Positions 6,115 to 13,729 of a DNA stretch of 13,752 nt are shown one piece after another. Every line of letters starts with the position of its first letter. The stretch's first letter is position 1. Below the pieces are notes generated by a model. The model made no database searches. It worked only from the letters and a program-made list of their open reading frames with translations, and was not told the DNA's origin. Source of the DNA: JAUVDZ01 sp964346325 (GTDB lineage Bacteria > Patescibacteriota > Gracilibacteria > UBA1369 > PNNO01); NCBI GenBank assembly GCA_964346325.1, contig CAYFUK010000033.1:1-13752 (forward strand). The letters are read 5' to 3'. Both the position numbers and the translations under genes were made by a program.

Positions 6115-6651
6115 ATGTTTAAAAAATTAATTACAACCGGGTTTTTAACATTTATTTTAATACTTTCGGTGCAAGTAACTTTCGCTCAACGCGCGATTGA
6201 TCCCGAATTGAAGCCTCAAAACGCGCCGGGTGTACCTTTAACCGGTCCGGGATTTGTGGAATGCATGGAAGAAAATCAGGATGACAGGGAAATCAAAAGC
6301 ATATATGAAGAAATTCAGGGTAAAAATCAGGATGAAATAGACCAAATAATTGAAGACAATAAAAAAGTTATACAAAAATACTGGGATACAAATTCTCAAA
6401 TGTGCCGCGGTCATGAAGAAGAGCCCATAACCGCATTTATTCAAATAATTGCAGGTGCTCTGCTTATGCTTACAGGTGGAATTGCGGTAATAGTAATTGC
6501 TGTCGGCGGGGTTATGTATATTGTTTCGGGCGGTAATCAGCAGCAAATGGAATATGCAAAAAATACTTTAAAATACGGATTTATCGGAATGGCTGTTGTT
6601 ATATTTTCCTATTATATAGTTCAGTTTGTTCTGCAAATCATTATTGGTTAG
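6115..6651 (+). CDS. T4SS-pilin-like two-helix protein 5, last of the array
   Basis: A 178-aa protein from the ATG at 6115 (MFKKLITTGFLTF...); an upstream in-frame start at 6082 would lie inside the previous gene and add residues that spoil the signal peptide, and the TAA-A-ATG junction matches that between proteins 1 and 2. Signal cut is likely after Ala24 (TFAQ). The exported domain (25-103) is a charged, probably helical stretch with one pair of cysteines (50, 97) that could close a disulfide. Helices are at about 107-137 and 150-177, with turn SGGNQQQMEYAKNTLKYGFIG, the best-conserved form of the GN...K...G motif. The stop overlaps the 3' end of metG, which comes from the other strand. 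Confidence 0.75.
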   Translation: MFKKLITTGFLTFILILSVQVTFAQRAIDPELKPQNAPGVPLTGPGFVECMEENQDDREIKSIYEEIQGKNQDEIDQIIEDNKKVIQKYWDTNSQMCRGHEEEPITAFIQIIAGALLMLTGGIAVIVIAVGGVMYIVSGGNQQQMEYAKNTLKYGFIGMAVVIFSYYIVQFVLQIIIG

Positions 6652-8161
6652 TTTCAAGCCTGGGAAACAACTGCTCACATTCATTTATTTTTTCACCCGG
6701 TTTTAAAGCGCCCCACCTTCCAACAAGTGCAAAATCCTCTCCCAAAGGTTTTTTATTAAAAGCGCTTAATATTTTTTCGGATGTCTCGGGTATATAAGGA
6801 TACAAAGCATACCCCACATGCCTCAAGGTTTCCAGTAAATGATACATAACATCCGCCAGTGCCTGTTCATCTTCTTTGGCTAAAACCCATGGTTTGTTGT
6901 CTTCAATATATTTATTGGCATCATCTATTCCGGCCAAAACTTCTTCAGCTGCTTTTTTTAAATCAAACTTATTTATATATTCATGATATCTGATCCACAT
7001 TGCCTCGGTTTTTTTTATGAATCCTTCATCGGGATTTTTTGATTCGGGAACTTTTCCTTCAAAATATCGCTGGGTCATTTTGACTACACGGTTCATCAAA
7101 TTACCAAGATTGTTCGCAAGTTCCGAATTATAAATTTCTTCAAATCTTTCGTATGTAAAATCACCATCTTCTGTTGTGGGAATTTCACGCAATAAATAAT
7201 AACGCAATGGATCCGTACCGTATTTTTCAACAACATCAAAAGGGGAAACAACATTATTCAAAGATTTACTCATTTTATGCCCGCCGCTTGAAATAAAACC
7301 GTGTATAGGAATCATTTTCGGAATTTCAAGACCCGCTGAAAGTAAAATTCCAATCCAGATTCCCGCATGAAATCTTACAATATCCTTACCGATGACATGA
7401 GCGTCGCACGGCCAGTATTTTTCAAACAAAACCCCTTCATTTTCATAATCCAAAGCAGTGATATAATTTGATAATGCATCACACCAAACATACATTGTGT
7501 GTTCGGGATCATTCGGTACTTCAATGCCCCAGTTTAATTTTTTTTTGGGCCTCGAAAAACTAACATCATGCAGCCCTTTTTTTGCTACATTCAAAAATTC
7601 TTTTTTGCGAAAACCCGGTTCAATTTTCAATTCATCGGATTCGATCAGTTTAACAATTTGTTCCGAATATTTTGAAAGTCTGAAGTAATAATTCTCTTCA
7701 CTGAATTTTTCTACCGGTTTTTTATGAATCGGGCATTTTCCTTCTTCAATATCCTTTTCTGTCACGTAAGCTTCGCAGCCCTTGCAATAATAGCCTTCAT
7801 ATCTGTCTTTATATATATCTCCCGCATCATAGAGCTTCATCCATAATTTTCGGGCTCCCCTTTTATGACGGTCTGAAGTGGTTCTGATAAAATCATCATA
7901 GGAAAGATTAAGCAATTCTTTTAATTGTTTATTTTGATCAGCAATATTATCAACATGTTTCTGTGGTGTAATTCCGAGTTCATCTGCCGTATCGTAAATT
8001 TTCATTCCGTGTTCATCCGTACCGGTCAAAAAATAAACATCATCTCCCAGCATACGACGATACCGTGCCAGACAGTCTGCCTCGATTGCTTCCATTGCAA
8101 AACCTATATGTGGCTTTGCATTTGCATAGGGAATACTCGTTGTCACGTAAAATTTATTCAT
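6641..8161 (-). CDS. metG: Methionyl-tRNA synthetase, compact form
   Basis: A 506-aa class I synthetase that charges tRNA-Met for initiation and elongation. Seen: Rossmann start YVTTSIPYANAKPHIGF (5-21), FLTGTDEHG (44-52), one zinc knuckle with Cys126, Cys129, Cys143 and His146 (CKGC...CPIH), IGKDIVRFHAGIW (257-269), KMSKS (296-300) and the anticodon-side motif NKPW (422-425). The single C-x2-C/C-x2-H knuckle matches the shorter bacterial type (as in Thermus) rather than E. coli. The protein ends after LFPRLE, so the C-terminal Trbp111/EMAP-like tRNA-binding domain is absent. The usual HIGH motif reads HIGF (18-21), with ttt for Phe in the DNA. It is the last gene of the pilus operon, 15 nt after the pseudopilin K gene, with no promoter seen, so it is probably co-transcribed with pilus genes. 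Confidence 0.95.
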   Translation of the reverse strand: MNKFYVTTSIPYANAKPHIGFAMEAIEADCLARYRRMLGDDVYFLTGTDEHGMKIYDTADELGITPQKHVDNIADQNKQLKELLNLSYDDFIRTTSDRHKRGARKLWMKLYDAGDIYKDRYEGYYCKGCEAYVTEKDIEEGKCPIHKKPVEKFSEENYYFRLSKYSEQIVKLIESDELKIEPGFRKKEFLNVAKKGLHDVSFSRPKKKLNWGIEVPNDPEHTMYVWCDALSNYITALDYENEGVLFEKYWPCDAHVIGKDIVRFHAGIWIGILLSAGLEIPKMIPIHGFISSGGHKMSKSLNNVVSPFDVVEKYGTDPLRYYLLREIPTTEDGDFTYERFEEIYNSELANNLGNLMNRVVKMTQRYFEGKVPESKNPDEGFIKKTEAMWIRYHEYINKFDLKKAAEEVLAGIDDANKYIEDNKPWVLAKEDEQALADVMYHLLETLRHVGYALYPYIPETSEKILSAFNKKPLGEDFALVGRWGALKPGEKINECEQLFPRLETNQ

Positions 8162-8176
8162 GACTCTATTTAACCT

Positions 8177-9391
8177 TTATTCTGAACGATTTTCAAGATA
8201 ACCTTTTGGAGTCTGCTTATCACCCTCACCTCCTACCTGTGTTCTGTACAGTGAATAATTGAAAACAGGCATAAAAGTATCGGGCTTTATAAAGGCTTCT
8301 ATTTGCTTTCTTAAATTGCCCAAACTGCCGGTTGATTTTATTTTTGCAAAATCTCTTGTTGTATATTCGTTATTATTGGGAATTAAAATTCTGTAATAAA
8401 TTTTTGCATTGTTTCTTCTTTCAAAATCGGAAAGCCCTTTTAAAAACTTAGGATTCATAATATTTGATAAAGTCAGATAATTCGTGTTATGACAATCCAA
8501 AAACTCTTTGATTGTTACGGGATTAAACGTATCGGCATCATCAGTGTATTTAACTGTCCTTGCAACTCCGTTTTCGTCAACCTGAAAAACAAATGCTTCT
8601 CTGGCCCATTTCCATAAAAACGCACAGTTTTCATTATAAGTTATACCGCTTTTATCATCGGTTACACTTCCCTTTTCAGTTCCGAAACATGAAGGATATT
8701 CCGAATGTGAAACATCCAAAACAGGCAGATAGTCCCCTATTGATTCGGTTGTAAGTTTGTTCGGATCGGGATCGTAATATTTACTGCAAACATTACCAAG
8801 TCCGGAACCGCTGTTTATACCGGTTATCTTCCATCTGAGCATATCAATATACTGATTTTGAACCTGATATTTCCATTCCTGCGAAATTACTTCGTCAATG
8901 AAATATTCAACTCTGAAATCAGTCACATTCTGAACGGAACCGTCTTCATTTTGAATAAACAAAGGAATTGTTACGGTCTCATTCAGATCCAGCACATTAT
9001 ATAAATATTCTTTGGGATTATTTATTGCGATTTCTTTATTAATAACTTCCGTATCAACAAAAGGAACCGATTTCGTCCGGTTGTTTATTGAATAATCAAA
9101 ACTTAAGTTTTCCTCTATATCAAAGGAATCATTATTTACTATCAGTTCACCGTTTATCATTTTATCTTCTTTTTCGAACCCCGGAAGTTTTTGATTAATA
9201 TCCAAAAGAGCGCTTTCGATACCTGATTCAGCTGCATATAAAGCTTTGCCCGCATTAACAATATCACTTGTGATTCTTATTTCTCGCATAACCAGACTGC
9301 TCAAACCAAGAGCAAGAGTCATTAACACACCCATTACAAGCAAAGTGATCAATAATGCACTGCCTTTTTGTTTAATAAATTTTATTATCAT
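8177..9391 (-). CDS. PilX/GspK-like minor pseudopilin
   Basis: A 404-aa protein with an N-terminal basic leader, KG|SALLITLLVMGVLMTLALG (cleavage after Gly10), then YAAESGIESALLDI (52-65), which is typical of the PilX N-terminal family. Position +5 of the mature protein is Ile15 instead of the Glu of ordinary prepilins, the known hallmark of K-type tip subunits (GspK). The large exported domain contains four cysteines (202, 235, 256, 300) and no motif I recognise. It is the largest of four consecutive pseudopilins, as GspK is in type II secretion. It is expected to cap the pilus tip with the I- and J-type subunits encoded just upstream. ATGA overlap (4 nt) with the preceding gene indicates coupled translation. 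Confidence 0.8.
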   Translation of the reverse strand: MIIKFIKQKGSALLITLLVMGVLMTLALGLSSLVMREIRITSDIVNAGKALYAAESGIESALLDINQKLPGFEKEDKMINGELIVNNDSFDIEENLSFDYSINNRTKSVPFVDTEVINKEIAINNPKEYLYNVLDLNETVTIPLFIQNEDGSVQNVTDFRVEYFIDEVISQEWKYQVQNQYIDMLRWKITGINSGSGLGNVCSKYYDPDPNKLTTESIGDYLPVLDVSHSEYPSCFGTEKGSVTDDKSGITYNENCAFLWKWAREAFVFQVDENGVARTVKYTDDADTFNPVTIKEFLDCHNTNYLTLSNIMNPKFLKGLSDFERRNNAKIYYRILIPNNNEYTTRDFAKIKSTGSLGNLRKQIEAFIKPDTFMPVFNYSLYRTQVGGEGDKQTPKGYLENRSE

Positions 9392-10077
9392 AAATTGGAT
9401 GTTTGCCGGTTATAAACTCTTGATGAAAAAGTAGTCTGGAGGTTCAGTGAAAAGTCCGAAACAGTCTCGCTCTCCGATTCAATGCTTGAATAAATTGTAA
9501 CCGAAGGCTGAAACTGAACGGTTCCGCAACCAATGTTTTTCGGATCGTAAGGATCATTCAAAGGGGCCTTTGCAAAGCTCATTGAATTTATATTTAAATC
9601 CTTCATTTCTATTTCAACAAATCCGGTTTCAAACCCCGGGGACGGCCTCCAGACTTCATCATCAGCGCCTTTAAACTCTTTTTTAAAACTTAAAATTTCA
9701 TTTTCTCCCGACTCATCCTCTTCAATTATAAAAACCGTTCTTTCTGTTGCCTCACGATTTATCAAAGCCAGATAAGAATCACTTGCGGCAAGCTGAAGCT
9801 TGTTACTGTTACATGTTTCAGATTCGGAGGCTGAAACTTCTCCCGGCTTTCTGGGGCAACCGTAATCAATTGTTTTCGAACGTGCTTCTTCGCCTATCAA
9901 ACTGTATACATACCTTATCTGCGAATACATTTCTCTGATTGCATTGGCCTCTCTTTGAGCTCTTGCAACATTCAAATAAGAAGCGGAAATTGTAATCATC
10001 AGCAATGAAAAAATTGTTATTGCTATCAATATTTCTATTAATGTGAATCCTTCTTGTATCCTTGTTTTTTCAGTCAA
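9388..10077 (-). CDS. PilW/GspJ-like prepilin
   Basis: A 229-aa prepilin with cleavage site QEG|FTLIEILIAI (Gly10|Phe11, Glu15), a hydrophobic helix to about residue 32, then a mixed exported domain with three cysteines (in the regions DYGC, ETC and GC). Only a TTG at 10077 can serve as start: an in-frame TGA lies two codons upstream and no ATG occurs before the cleavage site. Its place third in a four-gene run before the K-type gene fits the J/PilW position, and the AIREMYSQIRYVYSLIGEEAR helix is of the type seen in PilW-like proteins. It should be processed by a prepilin peptidase (PilD), not present in the window, and sit in the tip complex that starts pilus assembly. Confidence 0.82.
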   Translation of the reverse strand: MTEKTRIQEGFTLIEILIAITIFSLLMITISASYLNVARAQREANAIREMYSQIRYVYSLIGEEARSKTIDYGCPRKPGEVSASESETCNSNKLQLAASDSYLALINREATERTVFIIEEDESGENEILSFKKEFKGADDEVWRPSPGFETGFVEIEMKDLNINSMSFAKAPLNDPYDPKNIGCGTVQFQPSVTIYSSIESESETVSDFSLNLQTTFSSRVYNRQTSNL

Positions 10078-10105
10078 TATTCAATTGTTAATAATCAAAA
10101 GTAAA

Positions 10106-10732
10106 CTAAAGCGGACCTGCTTTCCAGTCGGTTAAAATGGTTGGAAGCCTGAATTCTTTTGTATCAGCGCCTTCGTTCCATTCAACAACAGCGGTAACTG
10201 AAATTTTTAATTTGTTTTTGCTCTCATCGTTCACTAAATCATAAGGAACGGTTTGAACTTCTATCCATCTTCTGAATTTACTCCGCTGATTCGTAGGTTC
10301 ATGTATATATTTAACCGATTCGTCTTCGCTTAAATAAAGTGTGCTCGCTTCCCGCGTATAATTAATAAGCTCCCAGGGAGCGGCACTTTTAACTTCTGCG
10401 GCCCGATTGCTGCATGAATCCGCGCTTCTTAAATTATCCCCTTTTCTGATTATATAATCCCCGTCATTAACAAACGCAACTCCGAACAATTCTTTTTCAC
10501 TTCCCCGCCAATACTGATTATGCATCCAGTTTCCGTCTCTTATATTTCTTAAGCCTTCTATTGCTTCCTGAGCCAGATTAAAGGCAATTATTCTGTTAAT
10601 ATTTGAATTGTTCGCACGTATTGAAGAAACCAATAAATTGGTAGTTGTAACAATTACTATTACAATAATTGCAATAGACACAATTACTTCCGGCAAAGTG
10701 AAACCTTTTTGTTTTTTATTTATATTCTTCAT
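10106..10732 (-). CDS. PilV/GspI-like prepilin
   Basis: A 208-aa prepilin with KQKG|FTLPEVIVSIAIIVIV (Gly10|Phe11, Glu15). The Pro at mature position 4 is frequent in PilV/GspI-type minor pilins. It is followed by AFNLAQEAIEGLRNIRDGNW, a helix with the A.E.IE..RN.RD pattern that is common in PilV-like proteins of Patescibacteria. The exported domain is beta-rich with a probable C-terminal strand region (KISVTAVVEWNEG). The start lies inside the previous gene (17-nt overlap) without a Shine-Dalgarno, which again suggests coupled translation. Second in the H-I-J-K order. Confidence 0.83.
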   Translation of the reverse strand: MKNINKKQKGFTLPEVIVSIAIIVIVIVTTTNLLVSSIRANNSNINRIIAFNLAQEAIEGLRNIRDGNWMHNQYWRGSEKELFGVAFVNDGDYIIRKGDNLRSADSCSNRAAEVKSAAPWELINYTREASTLYLSEDESVKYIHEPTNQRSKFRRWIEVQTVPYDLVNDESKNKLKISVTAVVEWNEGADTKEFRLPTILTDWKAGPL

Positions 10733-11318
10733 TAAATCTGTCGGTAAAAGTATTACCGGTTAATATATTTAAAATAATAACTCTCTGATCGTTTTCATTA
10801 TCATTTCCGCGTAAACCTATAATAATCTTTAATAATTTGTCATCACTTGTTATACGTCCTTCCTCAATTTCAATAACCGCATCCGGAGGAGCGAAAAATA
10901 ATCTGTAATTCTTAATTTCCTCCCCAAAAATTTTAAGATTTTTTATTACAATATTTTCATTAATATCCGTTAATCCGTAATTTTCAGATTGTATGTCAAT
11001 ACATTGATTGTTTTTTTCTTTTAAGCGGTCGTAAGGTGCCATCAACTGATTAAGCATAGCTCCCTCTTCCACTTCTAAACCAAAGCATAACGAACTTGCT
11101 TCGGTTATATTTTCACCGGGCTCTATATAACCGGATCTTGTTTTTTCACGCATTTCTATAATCATGTTCTCTATTCTGTTTGCCGCTATATCCAAGGCGA
11201 TCCTTTTGTTTACGCTTGAATAACTAACTATTGTCATTGCAATAATTACACCGATTATTGCCATAACTATAAGTAATTCTATTAAAGTAAAACCTTTTTT
11301 TTTTGTATTTAATCTCAT
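10716..11318 (-). CDS. FimT/GspH-like prepilin
   Basis: A 200-aa prepilin with KKKG|FTLIELLIVMAIIGVIIA (Gly9|Phe10, Glu14), the canonical class III signal. After the N-terminal helix come NRIENMIIEMREKTRSG and a beta-rich exported part with two cysteines (in SSLCFG and NQCID). Helix plus NxIxxxIxxxRxxA-type pattern and first place in the pseudopilin run fit the GspH/FimT/FimU group. A major pilin is less likely because the operon order and the 200-aa length fit a minor subunit better, but major pilin cannot be excluded from sequence alone, since no other candidate is in the window. Confidence 0.8.
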   Translation of the reverse strand: MRLNTKKKGFTLIELLIVMAIIGVIIAMTIVSYSSVNKRIALDIAANRIENMIIEMREKTRSGYIEPGENITEASSLCFGLEVEEGAMLNQLMAPYDRLKEKNNQCIDIQSENYGLTDINENIVIKNLKIFGEEIKNYRLFFAPPDAVIEIEEGRITSDDKLLKIIIGLRGNDNENDQRVIILNILTGNTFTDRFNEEYK

Positions 11319-11327
11319 TCAAATTCA

Positions 11328-12539
11328 TTATACGGTACCTGTAAAAGCAAAAATCGGCATCAGAATTGCAAGTGCCAAAAGAACGATAAACAGGGCAACT
11401 ATCAAGATCATTATAGGTTCAAACACAGCTGTTAATCTTTTTATACTGTGATCAATTTCACGGTCGTAATGTGATGCGATTTTTTCCGAAATTGTTCCTA
11501 TTGATGCTGTTTTTTCTCCAATACTTATCATCTGTGTTACCGTTTCAGGAAACAAAAACGGTGCATCTTTAAGATTTTGGGATATTTTTTCGCCGGACTG
11601 CACCTTTTTTGTTACTTCAAGTATTTTTAATTCGTAAGGTACGTTATTCATTAAACGTGCGGTTATCTGAAGTGTTTTTATTACGGGAAGTCCCGCCTCC
11701 ATTAATATGCCGAGCATACTGACAAATCTTAAAACAAATACTTTTCTGATAAGATTACCTATTACCGGAATATTGAGTTTAGAAAAATCGATCTGAAATT
11801 TACCTGTTTCAGTTGATTTATAAACTTTGTAAATTCCGTAAATTAAAAGAACAGCCAATATAATCACCCACCAATAACTTTTTATAAAATCACTGGCTCC
11901 AACCAATATTCTGGTAGCTAACGGGAAGTCGGCCTGTGTCATGCCGCCCTGTACGAGCAAATCGGTAAGAATAGGCACAACACCGACAACCATAATAACC
12001 GAAACAACTATCAATACCGAGATGACGATTATCGGATAAACCGAAGCTGTAAAAAGTTTTATTTGCAATTCGTGCACTCTTTCTGTTTGAGCTGACAATC
12101 TAAATAGCATTTTATCCAGGTTACCCGCAGCTTCACCGGCTTTTACAACACCGATTTCAGCATCGGTAAACACATCGGAAAATCTTGCCATGGAGTCGGA
12201 TAGAGTATTTCCGCGTGAAGTCGAGTATTCAAGTGTGTTTATAATCCTCTTAAATCTTCTGTTTTTTGTTTTTGTCGCCAAAACTTTTAAAGCGCTCAAA
12301 ACCGGAATTCCCGCATCCACCATCACGGCGAGTAAATGAAAAAAATACGCTTTTTCTTTTAAGCCCACCCTGCTGTTATCTATAAGAAAGTCATTTATTT
12401 TTGTTGAAATTGATTCATTTCTGTTGTCGTAAACACCGTAAATAACCTTTTCTTTTTTTTCTTTGCCTTTTTTTTCAATATTTTTAAGAAGTTTTTCCGC
12501 TTCTTTGCTTTCTTCCGGATTTTTATTTATTTTAGCCAT
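11328..12539 (-). CDS. pilC: Type IV pilus inner-membrane platform protein PilC (GspF family)
   Basis: A 403-aa polytopic protein with two T2SSF domains (about 66-190 and 268-395), each beginning with the family pattern: LLAVMVDAGIPVLSALKVL (69-87) and LGILMEAGLPVIKTLQ (276-291). Other signatures are VKAGEAAGNLDKML (132-145), ISIGEKTASIGT (338-349) and the final helix FEPIMILIVALF with MPIF (373-397). Membrane helices are at about 168-192, 222-240 and 372-397. PilC couples the cytoplasmic ATPases (PilB, PilT) to the pilin pool. The first 60 residues are Lys/Glu-rich and lack the usual N-terminal beta region, so the protein is a slightly reduced version. Confidence 0.95.
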   Translation of the reverse strand: MAKINKNPEESKEAEKLLKNIEKKGKEKKEKVIYGVYDNRNESISTKINDFLIDNSRVGLKEKAYFFHLLAVMVDAGIPVLSALKVLATKTKNRRFKRIINTLEYSTSRGNTLSDSMARFSDVFTDAEIGVVKAGEAAGNLDKMLFRLSAQTERVHELQIKLFTASVYPIIVISVLIVVSVIMVVGVVPILTDLLVQGGMTQADFPLATRILVGASDFIKSYWWVIILAVLLIYGIYKVYKSTETGKFQIDFSKLNIPVIGNLIRKVFVLRFVSMLGILMEAGLPVIKTLQITARLMNNVPYELKILEVTKKVQSGEKISQNLKDAPFLFPETVTQMISIGEKTASIGTISEKIASHYDREIDHSIKRLTAVFEPIMILIVALFIVLLALAILMPIFAFTGTV

Positions 12540-12540
12540 T

Positions 12541-13083
12541 TTATAAATAGTAAGCGTTAATTGTTAAAGTCATATTTTCAAGAAGGTTTTGAAGTTTCTG
12601 CACGCTTATGCTTTCAACGACAAATTTTCTGCTTGTTTCTTCAAGGTCTTCCAGGAATCTGATTAAAGCTCTGTTTCCGCCGCTTAAATTTGTAGTTATG
12701 GTTAATCTGTTAATATCAAGTTCAGGATCTTCAGCCTGCCCGAAGCTTATGGAATTAAAACTTACCTGATTATCACTTGTAAGCTCGGCAATTGTTGTGA
12801 TTATTTCTTCTTCCTGCACATCCGAAGGAATCAAATTCAGAACATCGTTCATTGTTACTTCCGAACCTTCAAATGAATCCTGTAGATTTTCAAGCCTAAC
12901 TGTTTCGGATCTTAAATTTTGTAACTCTGTTTGTTTTGATAATAAATCGGACTGCAATTCACCGAGTCGATCCCGTTGCGGCAACAGGAATAAGAACACT
13001 CCGGCTATGGATACTACAAGCAGGACAACCGCAACAATTGTCATGGTATTTGAATTCTTTGTATTTTGTATTTGTGCATTCAT
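12541..13083 (-). CDS. pilO: PilO-like pilus assembly protein
   Basis: A 180-aa bitopic protein: short cytoplasmic N-terminus, one membrane helix (about 13-34), a coiled coil (36-68, LQSDLLSKQTELQNLRSE) and a C-terminal alpha/beta domain with LIPSDVQEEEIITTIAEL (78-95) and ...LIRFLEDLEETSRKFVVESI (from 140), the pattern of the PilO ferredoxin-like domain. PilN and PilO form the alignment complex that links the cytoplasmic platform to the cell envelope. The gene lies between the pilN-like gene and pilC, as expected for T4P clusters. Its leader (ACAAAAATAAA then A and the ATG) lacks a Shine-Dalgarno. Confidence 0.82.
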   Translation of the reverse strand: MNAQIQNTKNSNTMTIVAVVLLVVSIAGVFLFLLPQRDRLGELQSDLLSKQTELQNLRSETVRLENLQDSFEGSEVTMNDVLNLIPSDVQEEEIITTIAELTSDNQVSFNSISFGQAEDPELDINRLTITTNLSGGNRALIRFLEDLEETSRKFVVESISVQKLQNLLENMTLTINAYYL

Positions 13084-13096
13084 TTTTATTTTTGTG

Positions 13097-13627
13097 TTAA
13101 ATATTGTAATTAACGCTTAATATGAAAGATAAAGTTGATGTTCCTTCGGGAGTTTGTGCTTTGCTTATTGAAGGAACAAACGCATTATCATAACCCGGTG
13201 TTTCATCAAAAACCTGTATAATATCGGCTACATAACCCAAGAGTCTTTCTACGTTTTCGGAACTTAATGTTTGAACATTAAACGTGAGTCTTCCGTCCTC
13301 ACCACCGCTGTAAGAAATAAATTCAACAATTTTTCTTCTTTCTTCTATATCGGTTGGTGCGATTTTTATAATTGTATCCAATACATCCGACCACTTCACT
13401 TCGGTTTTCTCAATTTCTTCAAGTGCGTTTATGCTGCGCTGAGCAAGAACTATATCGCTTTGATTAAGTTCTTCCAGGGTATTATTCGCTCTTGTTATAT
13501 CCCGCTTAATCTGATCAAGTTCATCATTGGCAGCCAATGCCTGAGAATAATAATAACCTGAGCCGAGCCCGACACCGAAAAGTATAATAAAGGCGACTAT
13601 TAAAAATAATGGTGATTTTTTATTCAT
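13097..13627 (-). CDS. PilN-like pilus assembly protein, short form
   Basis: A 176-aa bitopic protein: membrane helix at about 8-27, coiled coil (33-72), then VKWSDVLDTIIKIAPTDIE (77-95), the 'W...L..I....P..I' pattern seen in PilN-like proteins, and a small alpha/beta domain with LSFILSVNY at the end. It lacks the N-terminal INLLP motif by which PilN binds PilM, and no pilM is visible upstream: a promoter lies directly before this gene. It is probably the partner of the PilO-like protein encoded 13 nt downstream. Call rests on architecture, position and the short motif, so PilN versus a second PilO-type protein is not settled. Confidence 0.7.
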   Translation of the reverse strand: MNKKSPLFLIVAFIILFGVGLGSGYYYSQALAANDELDQIKRDITRANNTLEELNQSDIVLAQRSINALEEIEKTEVKWSDVLDTIIKIAPTDIEERRKIVEFISYSGGEDGRLTFNVQTLSSENVERLLGYVADIIQVFDETPGYDNAFVPSISKAQTPEGTSTLSFILSVNYNI

Positions 13628-13657
13628 GTTATTTTGTGTTTATTTTTATATCAATAT

Positions 13658-13686
13658 ATTATACTATTAAACCCTTAAAAAATCAA
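13658..13686 (-). promoter_or_regulatory. Strong sigma-70 type promoter of the pilN-pilO-pilC-pseudopilin-metG operon
   Basis: On the minus strand TTGATT (13686-13681), a 17-nt spacer and TATAAT (13663-13658). The predicted start is near 13651, giving a leader of about 24 nt before the ATG at 13627. The leader carries TATAAAAATAAACA (13650-13637), identical to 14 nt in the pilT leader. No other promoter of this quality was seen downstream on this strand, so the eight genes are probably one transcript of about 7 kb. Confidence 0.8.
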
Positions 13687-13729
13687 TTATATAAGCCTTG
13701 GTAATTATCCAGAAGACAGTGGAGGTATA

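Noticed and set aside
3500..6651. Reading the pilin array as a conjugative type IV secretion system
   Set aside because: No VirB4, VirB6, VirB8-11, VirD4 or relaxase homologue is seen; the only motor nearby is PilT.
6650..6672. Possible terminator hairpin GTTTC/GAAAC between pilin 5 and metG
   Set aside because: Only 5 bp of stem, no T-run, and inside metG coding sequence.
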